From assembly GCF_040026395.1 (NCBI RefSeq), contig NZ_CP157278.1, positions 2,108,001-2,172,000 of the forward strand: a stretch of 64,000 nt of DNA. Reading direction: 5' to 3'. Shown here piece after piece: positions 35,775-44,636 of the stretch. Numbering within the stretch: position 1 is the first letter of the stretch; each line of letters starts with the position of its first letter. Both the position numbers and the translations under genes were made by a program. The stretch is from Pedobacter lusitanus. Its GTDB lineage: Bacteria > Bacteroidota > Bacteroidia > Sphingobacteriales > Sphingobacteriaceae. The notes under the pieces are model-generated. The model worked only from the letters and a program-made list of their open reading frames with translations, ran no database searches and was not told where the DNA came from.

Positions 35775-35887
35775 AATTTAAGTTATTTATTAAAAATCCA
35801 TTTATGAACGCCTGTCAAAAATTATTGTTTTTAATAATTTCACATAACTCAATATCTGCTTTGATCTTCAGACAACTCTATACTTTT

Positions 35888-36538
35888 TCAGCTTATAAAC
35901 CTGCCACAATACACACTTTGGGATACCTCATCGCTCATCACATCTTTAAAGGCTATAAATACTTCATAAGTGTTCTTTTTGATATAAAAAGGATCGAGGT
36001 AAAAAGTATCTTTTAATTCTTCTCTGCGTGCTCCGCTGTAATTGATATGAGGGCGCCTGTGAGTTTGACTGTATAACAGGATGATGGCTCTGTCGCCTGG
36101 ATTACCTGTCTGAGTTTTATCTTTGTCCCAGGTGAAATGAAAAGCATTTTCTGCTACCTGAACGGTTACATTTTCCGGCTTTTGCAATGGCCCGTCGGCG
36201 ACTAAAATAGTGTCCCAGTTGATCTCCTGGTTAGGAAATTCACCCTTTATACCTGTTAACAGGTTGGCAGATTTGGCTGCATTGTTTGCCGTAATGTTCC
36301 TGTCTGCGGCTATTTGTTTGAAACCCGTTCTTAAGAAGGGCTTAACAGCATTTAAAAACGGACTTAACACTTTCATTTTATTAGCCTGAGCCTGCTGAGG
36401 TATAGTTCTTGGCCTTTTTTTGCGGGGTTTGGCGGGTAATGAACGGGCGCATACCTTGTTCTTCCAGGTATAAATAACGACGTTTCCGATTCTTCCTCTG
36501 ATACCTGCCAGTACGGTGCCTTCCTGTATGATTGCCAT
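35888..36538 (-). CDS. DUF6266 family protein
   Basis: 216 residues from the ATG at 36538 (MAIIQEGTVLAGIRGRIGNV), which fits the family start; an upstream ATG at 36559 adds seven atypical residues. The family pattern is a short N-terminal Gly-rich stretch, WKNKVCARSLPAKPRKKRP, and a C-terminal beta-rich domain. It is a Bacteroidota hypothetical family, often repeated in one genome; the function is unknown. Confidence 0.8.
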   Translation of the reverse strand: MAIIQEGTVLAGIRGRIGNVVIYTWKNKVCARSLPAKPRKKRPRTIPQQAQANKMKVLSPFLNAVKPFLRTGFKQIAADRNITANNAAKSANLLTGIKGEFPNQEINWDTILVADGPLQKPENVTVQVAENAFHFTWDKDKTQTGNPGDRAIILLYSQTHRRPHINYSGARREELKDTFYLDPFYIKKNTYEVFIAFKDVMSDEVSQSVYCGRFIS

Positions 36539-36599
36539 AATTGATCTGATTAGTATCACAATATAGGGGAAAACGTATGGTGGAATTATAGTTATAAGT

Positions 36600-36750
36600 G
36601 TTTAAATAATAAATTATTAAGACCTTATTCAGCTGCTATTCGAAGGAAGCTGAACCTTGTCTGTTTAACCACTGAACTGTGTCTGAATGATGTCTGAACA
36701 AAGTATAGCTAGCACCCTTATTATCAGTATATTACAAAGGGTGTTTTTAA
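36600..36750. ncRNA. Structured intergenic segment, possible small RNA
   Basis: Part of a 363-bp gap without a gene. It holds the palindrome TAATAA-A-TTATTA (36607-36619), a hairpin TTCAGCT/AGCTGAA (36628-36634 with 36648-36654), and CACCCTT/AAGGGTG (36713-36719 with 36737-36743) followed on plus by TTTTT. The last looks like a plus-strand terminator although no plus gene lies upstream, so a short plus RNA is possible. It could also be the folded leader of the DUF6266 gene on minus. Confidence 0.3.
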
Positions 36751-36850
36751 CATGTTTTCAGGCCGTTTATTTTGTGGATTTCAGGCTGATTTTTCAGAAA
36801 ATTCCGGACTGTAATCTCCTGGCCTTTAAGATTTGATAAAATTATATCAA

Positions 36851-36885
36851 ATAAAAAAACCACAAAGATTGCTCTTTGTGGTTTT
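36851..36885 (-). terminator. Intrinsic terminator of the SusC/SusD operon
   Basis: A 12-bp stem (36856-36867 with 36874-36885; core ACCACAAAG/CTTTGTGGT) with a 6-nt loop, followed on minus by a T-run continuing to 36851. It lies 16 bp after the SusD stop. Confidence 0.9.
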
Positions 36886-36901
36886 CTCGTCAATAGCATA
36901 A

Positions 36902-38377
36902 CTACAACGGGTTTTGTATCACCTGCGGGTTGTTATTGATTTCTTTATCTGGCAATTGAAATCTGAATTTCGGGCTGTTCACTGGCAAATTAAATTTACC
37001 AAAGGTATGATTAGATCCTGTATAGTCCCTTTCTAAAGGAACACCCACACGTTTCATATCAAACCAGGCGTAACCTTCTCCCCATAATTCGATTCTTTTC
37101 TGCAGATAGATTTCATTCAATAAATCCTGACCAGAATTAACTGATAACTGATAAGCTTTATTCCGGGCAGAAGTAATATCAAATAATACTTGTTTTGCTT
37201 CACTTTCATTTCCCAGTTTAGCTAAAGATTCAGCTTCTATATAATACAGGGAAGAAGACCGGATATAGATATAATCTCCCTCAAAAAGCGTAGGGTCTTT
37301 AAATTTCCAGTTTACATAAGGAGGATAGTTTTTTGTTGTTCCATTAAAGGTGTATGAACTGGAAGTAGCCCCATTGAAAACTTTTTTCCTGTAATCTGTA
37401 GCAGGAATAGCTTCATACAATCTTTTATCAATCAGTTTATAGATCTGTGCAGCTCCGGCATAACCCTGATTGGTATTATCAAACATTGAGAAAAATGAAG
37501 CATAATAGTTACCGATAGCAGCTGTCTGGGTATTGTTATCAAAACCCCAGATAAGCTCAGGATTATCTATTCTTGAAAATCCGGTACCTGTATAATCCGG
37601 CTCAGTCATCAGACTGATATCTTTTCTTGCCTGACGGGCATAATCCGCAGCTTTTTGATATTCTCCTTTTTCCAGATAAATATCTGCCGCAATCGCCTTT
37701 GCTGTTCTTTGATCAATCTGGGCTTTTGAAGGTCTGTTATAGCCATCCAAAGCAACAATAGCAGCTTCTATATCTGCAGTTATCTGATTGTACACTGCTA
37801 ATGTTGCAGCTCTTGGCAAACCTGTTTCCAGACTGGTATTATCCAGCACCAGAGGGATGCCAGGTTCATTTTCATGTCCCTTATAGGTAAAGGTATAAAA
37901 GCGGATTAAATTGTAATAAGAAAGTGCTCTCAAAGCTAATAACTGCCCGTAAGAACTTCTGTTACTCTTGTTGACTCCAATTTTACTGATCTCCGCTAAA
38001 AGACCGTTAATTGAGAATATTCTGGAATAATAAGTTACCCAGACTATAGAAGTCCCTATATTATTGGAAATACCTGCATCATAGTTATAAAACATACCTA
38101 AATGCTGATTTTTTGCCTGTATAACATCATTTGACATCAGATCTGCTCCGGATCTTATACCAATAAGTCCAAAATCTGAGTGTACAGTCGTACCACCTGC
38201 CCCATTACTGCGCAGATCCAGATATATTCCGTTTAATGCTTTATTCAGCGCTGCCGGATCCTGTGCAATCTGTTCTTTAGAGACATCACCTCCGGGTTCT
38301 ATATTTAAATTTTTACTGCAGCCTGCAAAGCCCGCGCCTGCTAAAAATAGTCCTGCAAATATGATTTTTATATTCAT
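36902..38377 (-). CDS. SusD/RagB-family outer-membrane nutrient-binding lipoprotein
   Basis: 491 residues. Lipoprotein signal with lipobox GFAGC (Cys20). The mature N-terminus NLNIEPGGDVSKEQIAQDP and the TPR-like helices are those of SusD/RagB proteins. The C-terminal block WGEGYAWFDMKRVG is the family hallmark. SusD caps the SusC channel and binds the nutrient at the cell surface. It is 54 bp after its SusC partner. The ligand is unknown, but the poly-cysteine leader upstream suggests a link to sulfur supply. Confidence 0.95.
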   Translation of the reverse strand: MNIKIIFAGLFLAGAGFAGCSKNLNIEPGGDVSKEQIAQDPAALNKALNGIYLDLRSNGAGGTTVHSDFGLIGIRSGADLMSNDVIQAKNQHLGMFYNYDAGISNNIGTSIVWVTYYSRIFSINGLLAEISKIGVNKSNRSSYGQLLALRALSYYNLIRFYTFTYKGHENEPGIPLVLDNTSLETGLPRAATLAVYNQITADIEAAIVALDGYNRPSKAQIDQRTAKAIAADIYLEKGEYQKAADYARQARKDISLMTEPDYTGTGFSRIDNPELIWGFDNNTQTAAIGNYYASFFSMFDNTNQGYAGAAQIYKLIDKRLYEAIPATDYRKKVFNGATSSSYTFNGTTKNYPPYVNWKFKDPTLFEGDYIYIRSSSLYYIEAESLAKLGNESEAKQVLFDITSARNKAYQLSVNSGQDLLNEIYLQKRIELWGEGYAWFDMKRVGVPLERDYTGSNHTFGKFNLPVNSPKFRFQLPDKEINNNPQVIQNPL

Positions 38378-38431
38378 TTTCTTTTATTTATTGCTTTTAT
38401 TATCAGATCAGACCTTTACCAGGTCATCTAT

Positions 38432-41400
38432 TTAAAATTTCACATTAACACCAACCGAGACACTTGATAACAAAGGATAGCTATAGGAATTTGATGCTCC
38501 AGTTAATGAGGTTCTCGGGTCATAGCCTTTTCTTTTTGACCATAAATAGAGATTATTTCCTGTCAAATAGATCTTTGCGTTTGTCAGGCCACTCCATTTT
38601 AACTTCTCTTTGGTTAAATTATAGCTTAGGCTTACATCCTGTAAACTGATATAATCAGATTTGATCAGGTACAATGTGGAAGAGGCATTCTGGTTAGTAC
38701 TGCTCAGATCAACGCGAGGCAGGGCTGCACCAGTGTTTTCCGGAGTCCAGGTCTTGTTAACGTCTGTATGATAGTTGGATGCGTAATTATCTGAATGTAA
38801 AAGCGTCCTGTAAATATCATCAAATCCATAACCACCAAACTGATAAGCAAAACTTGCAGACAGACTGATATTTTTATAACTGATTTCTGAACCAAAACCA
38901 CCATATACTTTTGGTATGGCAGATTTACCTACATTATAAACCGTAGCCTTAGAATAGTCGTTGGTTGTCTTTTTTTCTATCTGATTAGTACTGGCATTCA
39001 ACTGGTCGGTATACCACAGTGCATCTCCGTTTTTAGGGTCAACACCGGCAAAATCTCTCAGATAATAAGCATAGCGGTCTCCTCCTTCTTTTAAAATGAA
39101 AGATCCGGTAACAAGTCCTGTTGCTCTCTGTGCATCCGGAAGACGGGTAATTTTGTTTTTGTAATGGGTAGCGTTAACATTCACACTCCAGTTAATATCC
39201 TGTGTTCTGATCAGATCAGCAGCGACATTCAACTGTATGCCTTTGTTATTCATATCACCGATATTGGCAAATCTTAAATAAGAACCGGAATTAGAAGGAG
39301 GTAAAGCCTGAGCATAAATCATATTGGAAACTTTACGCTCAAAATATTCAGCATTTACGGTAAGTCTGCGGTCAAATAAACTTGCTTCAAAACCAGTGTT
39401 CAGATTTTTTGAAGTTTCCCATTTCAGATCTCTGTTTCCCAGTTTATTCAGAGATACTACTGGTGTATTATCACCAAAATTATTGATGGAATAGGTATCG
39501 TAATAGGCATAATAATCACGGTCACTGGTATTTAAGGTCACATTATCATTCCCCTGTTGTCCGTAAGAAATCTTAAATTTCAGCGAGTTGATTGTCTTGT
39601 TATTACTTAAAAAGTCTTCTTTAGCAATGTCCCAGGCTCCGCCTAAGCCATAAAAAGTACCCCATCTGCTTTCTGGTGCAAAAATAGACGAACCGTCTCT
39701 TCTGACACTGGCATTAAAGAAATAACGGTTATTGTAGCTGTAAAGTAATCTGGAGAAGTAGCCTTCAACTGAATACCCATACTGACTTCCTGTTAAGCCG
39801 GTGATCTTTGCTGCATTGTTAAAAACCAGTAAATCTGGCAATAGCAATTGCTGTTTTGTTCCTGCAAACTGATCACTGACTGTTTTATTAAATTCATGTC
39901 CAAACAATACAGCTATACTGTGATTGTCTATCTTTTTGTTGTAATTAAGCAATTGCTGATGGTTCAGGTTATACTTATACAAAGATGATCTTAACAGATT
40001 ACCTCCTCCTGAAGAAGATGTTCCGCCATAGGTATTCCCAAAAACCAATCTTCTTTGATTTTCTACGTTTGCACCAAAATTATAAGTGAACTCAAAATCA
40101 TTCAGGAATTTATAATTCAGGAAAAGATTAGCTGTTGCCTGGTTATTGGTGGTATTGTCCTTATCATATTGTCTGTTACCCACCGGATTTTCAAAAACTG
40201 CGTAAGAGCGGCTTGCTCCAAAAGGCCCCTCTCCCGAACCATAGTCATAAACAGGTCTTCCCTTCCCATCATACACTCGCTGAAAGTCATTATTTCTAAG
40301 GTAAACCGGATAAAAAGGAGCTATATTTCTCGCAAATTGAAAAGGATTGGAAAAACCGCTACTTTCTCCAAAATTCTGATTGGTATTGGCATAGCTTAAA
40401 TTACTTCCAATTTTCAAACTCTTATTGACTTCATAGGTTAAATTAGATCTTAAGCCTAATCTTTTAAAACCAGATGAAATTAAATAGCCTTTATCATTCA
40501 GATAATTTAGTGATGTAAATGATTTCAGATGCTCGGAATTCGCTGTCAGACTCAAACTGGCTTCTTGTCTTAAGGCAGTACGAAACAAAAGTTTTGACCA
40601 GTCATCCTGATATCTTAAACCAGCGGCATCATTAAAACTACCATTGGCATTGATTAACTGATCAAATGGTGCATCGTAAACGTTATAACCTAAGGTACTG
40701 TTCATAGAGTTAAGTGCAACCTGACGAGGATCAGTAGTAGACTTTCCTCCTTTAAGTACTCTGGCAATTTCGCCAACTCTGCCTCTGTCATAAAAAGCCA
40801 GGTAATAATCTTTTGGTGATTTCAGGATCGAATAGTCAGAAATTGCTCTGAAGTTTATTCCGGCTTTCACGTCTGCATCGATCTGTAAACCCAGACCTTT
40901 CCCTTTTTTTGTCGTGACCATAATAACTCCGTTCGCCCCTCTGGAACCATAAAGTGCATTGGAAGAAGCATCTTCGAGAAAAGTAAGCCCTTCAATATCC
41001 GATTTAGGGATAGAATTCAGCGAACCATCATAAGGGATACCATCCAGAACTATAAGCGGATCACTGGAAGCATTGATTGAGCCAATACCTCTCATCCTTA
41101 TTGTAGCAGCAGAACCTGGCTGACCTGTGGTAAAAACCTGAACACCGGGCACCTTACCTCCCAGCCCCTGCAAAATGTTACCATTTTGCAGTGAGGAAAT
41201 GTCCCTGGCTTTCAATTCCTGGACCGAGCCCGTAATTTCTTCTCTTTTCTGGCTTCCGAATGCAACTACGACTACTTCATTTAAACCATTTACATTCTCT
41301 GATAAGGAGATGTTTAATGGTGAACCGTCAGTCACCGTTATGGATTTTGATAAAAATCCGATGTAAGTAAAAGTTAATACACTGCCCCTGGTAGTGTGAA

Positions 41401-41593
41401 CGGTGAAGTTTCCGTTTGCATCCGTAATCGTATTGGGCAGACCTTTTTGATTGAGAACTGAAACCCCGGGTATGGGCAGCTGATCACTGTTTGATTTTAC
41501 CTTTCCACTGATCGTGAGATTCTGAGCCTGGGCAAATCCCTGGGAAAGAAAGGCAATGGAAAAAATTAAGATTTTGTAGAATGATTTCATCAT
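38432..41593 (-). CDS. SusC/RagA-family TonB-linked outer-membrane transporter
   Basis: 1053 residues. Signal peptide ends SQGFAQAQ at about 24. A carboxypeptidase-regulatory-like domain follows at 25-105 (ISGKVKSNSDQLPIPGVSV), then a TonB-box-like stretch NEVVVVAFGSQKREEITGS. The plug has the SusC signature IVLDGIPYDG near residue 185. A large barrel ends in VGVNVKF. It imports a nutrient delivered by the SusD protein downstream. The 365-bp leader has a 16-residue ORF with three Cys codons, which suggests amino-acid-sensitive attenuation. Confidence 0.96.
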   Translation of the reverse strand: MMKSFYKILIFSIAFLSQGFAQAQNLTISGKVKSNSDQLPIPGVSVLNQKGLPNTITDANGNFTVHTTRGSVLTFTYIGFLSKSITVTDGSPLNISLSENVNGLNEVVVVAFGSQKREEITGSVQELKARDISSLQNGNILQGLGGKVPGVQVFTTGQPGSAATIRMRGIGSINASSDPLIVLDGIPYDGSLNSIPKSDIEGLTFLEDASSNALYGSRGANGVIMVTTKKGKGLGLQIDADVKAGINFRAISDYSILKSPKDYYLAFYDRGRVGEIARVLKGGKSTTDPRQVALNSMNSTLGYNVYDAPFDQLINANGSFNDAAGLRYQDDWSKLLFRTALRQEASLSLTANSEHLKSFTSLNYLNDKGYLISSGFKRLGLRSNLTYEVNKSLKIGSNLSYANTNQNFGESSGFSNPFQFARNIAPFYPVYLRNNDFQRVYDGKGRPVYDYGSGEGPFGASRSYAVFENPVGNRQYDKDNTTNNQATANLFLNYKFLNDFEFTYNFGANVENQRRLVFGNTYGGTSSSGGGNLLRSSLYKYNLNHQQLLNYNKKIDNHSIAVLFGHEFNKTVSDQFAGTKQQLLLPDLLVFNNAAKITGLTGSQYGYSVEGYFSRLLYSYNNRYFFNASVRRDGSSIFAPESRWGTFYGLGGAWDIAKEDFLSNNKTINSLKFKISYGQQGNDNVTLNTSDRDYYAYYDTYSINNFGDNTPVVSLNKLGNRDLKWETSKNLNTGFEASLFDRRLTVNAEYFERKVSNMIYAQALPPSNSGSYLRFANIGDMNNKGIQLNVAADLIRTQDINWSVNVNATHYKNKITRLPDAQRATGLVTGSFILKEGGDRYAYYLRDFAGVDPKNGDALWYTDQLNASTNQIEKKTTNDYSKATVYNVGKSAIPKVYGGFGSEISYKNISLSASFAYQFGGYGFDDIYRTLLHSDNYASNYHTDVNKTWTPENTGAALPRVDLSSTNQNASSTLYLIKSDYISLQDVSLSYNLTKEKLKWSGLTNAKIYLTGNNLYLWSKRKGYDPRTSLTGASNSYSYPLLSSVSVGVNVKF

Positions 41594-41716
41594 ATAAATA
41601 ATTAAAAAATAAGATAATCAGGTTACTCGTATGCATACCCCCGCTCAGGGTAACATACAATACCTTAAAAATTGAAATGAGGTGTTAGCCGGATCAGGAA
41701 GCGATCAACAGCAAAA

Positions 41717-41767
41717 TTAGAAGCAACAACAGCTGGATGTGAAAATCAAGGACACGGACAGGAACAT
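41717..41767 (-). CDS. Poly-cysteine leader peptide upstream of SusC/SusD
   Basis: A 17-codon ORF: ATG at 41767, product MFLSVSLIFTSSCCCF, stop TAA at 41719-41717. Three consecutive Cys codons (TGT TGT TGC) stand just before the end, the layout of attenuation leaders in which ribosomes stall when the charged tRNA is scarce. It lies 123 bp upstream of the SusC start. Between them are a 10-bp palindrome (GTATGCATAC, 41629-41638) and a GTTAC/GTAAC pairing (41622-41626 with 41650-41654) that could form alternative structures. Poly-Cys upstream ORFs are known in mycobacteria; here the role is inferred. Confidence 0.6.
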   Translation of the reverse strand: MFLSVSLIFTSSCCCF

Positions 41768-41832
41768 CGATAAATTTGATAAAAGGTTCTACTTTAAATA
41801 ATTAATTTTCAACAGGTAAATGTTTTTTTTGA

Positions 41833-41840
41833 CAAAAGTA
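41833..41840 (-). promoter_or_regulatory. Possible -7 element for the SusC/SusD transcript
   Basis: Minus-strand TACTTTTG fits TAnnTTTG. It lies 66 bp upstream of the leader-peptide ATG, a fitting place. The nearest TTTG (41865-41868) is 24 bp away, longer than the usual 19-21, so confidence is limited. The rest of the 365-bp gap is AT-rich and shows no gene beyond the leader ORF. Confidence 0.35.
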
Positions 41841-41958
41841 TTGTTTTTTATATATTAAATCCACCAAATTAGTAGTTTTTATAAAGGAAACTACATATCT
41901 TACTGACTTACAGTAAAATAATTAAATTCACGCCATCTATTTTTTTGATAATGTACAC

Positions 41959-42342
41959 TTAGCAGCTTGTACAATGACGGAAATTCCCCGAACTGTCAGG
42001 ATATAATTGTACCAGATATGGTTTGGTTTGTCCGCAAGCCACGTTAATTTCCTGGTGCTGATAACCGATAAAAGAAATAACTATTGGCCAGCTTTGCTCA
42101 GTAATTTTTATTTCTGCCTGCCCATCAGGATTTGTCAGGATGCCCTGGTCTTTTCCTGTTGATTTAATAGTTGCTCCTGGAAAGGCAATATCCTGTTCAT
42201 CAACTACAGCCACATGAATAGTGCATCCCTGATCTGGTACGCTGTAATAAACAGGTTTTACGGGTGGTGATTCAGGAGTACGGCTAAATATCAAAATCGC
42301 AGATAAAGACAGAAAACTGATTAACAGGATTAATTTATTCAT
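41959..42342 (-). CDS. Small exported carboxypeptidase-regulatory-like protein with Cys-rich tail
   Basis: 127 residues from the ATG at 42342 (MNKLILLISFLSLSAILIF, a signal or anchor); a start at 42363 would add seven residues. The mature part is a single CarboxypepD_reg/CnaB-like beta-sandwich (IHVAVVDEQDIAFPGATI and later ISFIGYQ), as seen at the N-terminus of SusC proteins but here stand-alone. Four cysteines occur, the last two in HCTSC at the very end. It lies upstream of the SusC leader on the same strand. Confidence 0.7.
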   Translation of the reverse strand: MNKLILLISFLSLSAILIFSRTPESPPVKPVYYSVPDQGCTIHVAVVDEQDIAFPGATIKSTGKDQGILTNPDGQAEIKITEQSWPIVISFIGYQHQEINVACGQTKPYLVQLYPDSSGNFRHCTSC

Positions 42343-42584
42343 TGCTTTAAGATTAGGCTTCACAGGTTAATTACCTGAACCTCTTAAGGTCAATTAAATT
42401 TATCCATTATCATGCTGCTTCAACAGGCCATATGCCCCATAATGCAATTGATTTATGATGATGTACCGAAGGTGATCAGTTCTGTTCTGATCGTATCATT
42501 TTCAATAGTTATAATTCTATAGCCGAATGTCTGATCATCAATATTAATTTGTGTTTGCCTGATTGGAAAACATGAAATCTGACA

Positions 42585-42935
42585 TTACCACTTTAAACCC
42601 CACTGATGCAAGTCATCAATGATCTGCAATAATTCCATTCCCTTCACAGTTGGAGTGTATATGATTTTCATTGGCGCTTTTTCAGCTACGATTGTTTTTT
42701 CTATTAACTGATCAGCAACCAGCTCTGAAAGGCGTTTACCCAGCATTTGATCTGACAGAGAAGGAAAAGCATTTTTGAGAAGGCTAAACTGACGTGTGTC
42801 CCTGGCAATACTGTGCAGGATCTGCATTTTCCATCGGGTACTGATATTCCGCAGCACTTCGTTCACTTCACATTTACAGCTTAGTACAACCAGGTTACTG
42901 GCATTCGATGTGCCTGGCTTTAGTTTACTCGACAT
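42585..42935 (-). CDS. HxlR-family transcriptional regulator
   Basis: 116 residues with the HxlR winged-helix pattern: CKC at 20-22, ISTRWKMQILHSIA, then QFSLLKNAFPSLSDQMLGKRL (in part), LVADQLIEK and YTPTVKGMELL. Cysteines in this family can sense aldehydes or redox stress. It is divergent from the alpha/beta hydrolase at 43024 with an 88-bp shared region that holds an ACTCAC-N6-GTGAGT operator, so it probably controls that gene and itself. Confidence 0.9.
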   Translation of the reverse strand: MSSKLKPGTSNASNLVVLSCKCEVNEVLRNISTRWKMQILHSIARDTRQFSLLKNAFPSLSDQMLGKRLSELVADQLIEKTIVAEKAPMKIIYTPTVKGMELLQIIDDLHQWGLKW

Positions 42936-42952
42936 AATGAATACAGTTTGAT

Positions 42953-43003
42953 ACTCACTTTAGGGTGAGTTATTGTTTAGGCAAATGCACTCTGCGACAT
43001 TTG
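42953..43003 (+). promoter_or_regulatory. HxlR operator and promoter of the alpha/beta hydrolase gene
   Basis: ACTCAC (42953-42958) and GTGAGT (42965-42970) form a dyad with a 6-bp spacer, the size HxlR dimers bind. Right after it a TTG (42973-42975) and GACATTTG (42996-43003, one mismatch to TAnnTTTG) are 20 bp apart and give a fair promoter for the plus-strand gene. Confidence 0.5.
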
Positions 43004-43023
43004 TACTCACAAAATAAGTCATT

Positions 43024-43827
43024 ATGAAAATAAAATTAATTATCGCAAAGTCATTTTACCTCCTGCTGATTTCACTGTTTTTTGTTTTCCAGGCCGATGC
43101 AATACCGGTGAAAAAACCTCCCGTTTTTGTTTTGGTACATGGGGCTTTTCACGGAGGCTGGTGCTGGCAAAAAGTGAGTAAGCAGCTGCGCGAAAAAGGA
43201 GATATTGTTTATACGCCTACACTGAGTGGTCTGGGAGCACATAAAAATACATTGAACAGCCAGATTGACCTGAACACTCATATTACTGATATTGTCAACC
43301 TGATCGTAACTGAAGACTTGTACAATGTCATTCTTGTAGGTCATAGTTACGCCGGTGCAGTTATTGCAGGTGTTGCAGACCGTATTCCGGAAAGGCTGTC
43401 AAAACTGGTTTTTCTCGATGCTATGCTGATGAAAAACGGACAAAGTGCGCTGGACGTAAGTCCGGAAGATATCCGTCTTAACTTTATAAAGTCTGCTATG
43501 CAATTTGACAAAGGGTTAAGTCTTCCTTTTTTAACAGCCGGGTTCTTTGGGATAACCAGTGCGCATGATATTAAATGGGTAAATGAACGTTTAACCAATC
43601 AGCCTTTCAGAACTTTTACACAACCACTCACCCTGAAGCACCCCTATGGCAATCACCTCCCGCTTATTTACATCGCCTGCACAAACCCGGAACTTCGTGC
43701 TATCAGGCCTTTTACTGATGAGACAAAGAATAATCAGGACTGGAAATACCTGGAACTAAAAACCGGACACGATGCGATGATAACCATGCCGGTTGAACTG
43801 GCCGGGATGCTGGAATCATTACAATAA
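43024..43827 (+). CDS. Exported alpha/beta hydrolase (esterase-like)
   Basis: 267 residues; signal peptide about 1-26. FVLVHGAFHGGWCW forms the oxyanion region, the nucleophile elbow is GHSYAG with S108, and the catalytic His is H249 in TGHDAM. This wording matches the EstC/plant hydroxynitrile-lyase-like branch of esterases. Its control by the divergent HxlR regulator suggests a role in clearing a small reactive or toxic ester, which is inference. Confidence 0.88.
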   Translation: MKIKLIIAKSFYLLLISLFFVFQADAIPVKKPPVFVLVHGAFHGGWCWQKVSKQLREKGDIVYTPTLSGLGAHKNTLNSQIDLNTHITDIVNLIVTEDLYNVILVGHSYAGAVIAGVADRIPERLSKLVFLDAMLMKNGQSALDVSPEDIRLNFIKSAMQFDKGLSLPFLTAGFFGITSAHDIKWVNERLTNQPFRTFTQPLTLKHPYGNHLPLIYIACTNPELRAIRPFTDETKNNQDWKYLELKTGHDAMITMPVELAGMLESLQ

Positions 43828-43844
43828 ATTAAGAACAGTTATCT

Positions 43845-43890
43845 CCAGACACAATACCATCATTTCATAACCTGATGGCATTGTGTCTGG
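43845..43890. terminator. Long hairpin between convergent genes
   Basis: CCAGACACAATACCATCA (43845-43862) pairs with TGATGGCATTGTGTCTGG (43873-43890) with one A-C mismatch; 10-nt loop. It lies between two converging genes and probably ends both transcripts, although no T-run is present. Confidence 0.65.
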
Positions 43891-43927
43891 GGTAAATAGG
43901 ATCCCTGAATAGCTTTCTTCATTCATA

Positions 43928-44479
43928 TTATCTGGAAAATTGGGTATTTTCTTTCTCGGAGGCCGTTTTTAACGCATTTAACCAATACAGCAGAGAGCCT
44001 CTGTTTACAGACTGAAAGCGGTCCTTTAGCGACCAGACCAACCAGCCTTCCATACTTTCCTCAACCTTTACAAGGGTATGATCTCCCTGTTTGATAAAGT
44101 ACCAGTTATGAATTGCAAAGGAGCCGAAAGCCGGACCAGACCAGCCTGCTTCTTTATTCATATCCACCACATGGAAAGTTGAATGGATGGTAAGTCCATG
44201 TGTTTTCCAGTCAAATGAAGATCCTGCCTTAAAAGGCCCGTTGATTTTGCTCTCCGGAATTTCTTTTTGCCATTTGGACCAGTTATCGACATCACTAAAA
44301 ATTTTCCACACAGTTTCTACAGGGGCATTAATATCGATTTGTAATCTTGTAATTACCGGTGCATCTTTATGGATCGTCCTGGTCACTTTATAAGAACTGC
44401 TTATTTCCAGTATGGCTATGGTTAAAGCCAGTGCCCCGATTATCAGGGCCGTTATTTTGATAAAACGTTTCATAATCAT
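43928..44479 (-). CDS. Membrane-anchored SRPBCC-family protein
   Basis: 183 residues. A single hydrophobic anchor (about 8-26) is followed by a START/SRPBCC-type domain: INAPVETVWKIFSDVDNWSKW is the family opening (quoted in part), with FDWKTHGLTIHS and VEESMEGWLV strands after it. Such domains bind hydrophobic ligands. A second ATG two codons in (MKRFIKI) may be the real start. The gene stands alone, convergent with the hydrolase. Confidence 0.85.
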   Translation of the reverse strand: MIMKRFIKITALIIGALALTIAILEISSSYKVTRTIHKDAPVITRLQIDINAPVETVWKIFSDVDNWSKWQKEIPESKINGPFKAGSSFDWKTHGLTIHSTFHVVDMNKEAGWSGPAFGSFAIHNWYFIKQGDHTLVKVEESMEGWLVWSLKDRFQSVNRGSLLYWLNALKTASEKENTQFSR

Positions 44480-44636
44480 TTTTTTTCATTTGATTTAACA
44501 CTGTAAAAATAGCCGTGCAGATCAGCATAAAATTGTAAGATTCCGAAAGCTCACGAGCGTAAAAGAACTCCTGATTTTTTAAGGGTGTTATGAATTTTTA
44601 TTATAAGTTTATGACCAAAGAAACAATCAGTTATCC

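Noticed and set aside
38704..38904. Minus-strand 66-residue ORF inside SusC
   Set aside because: It overlaps intact SusC barrel sequence in another frame.
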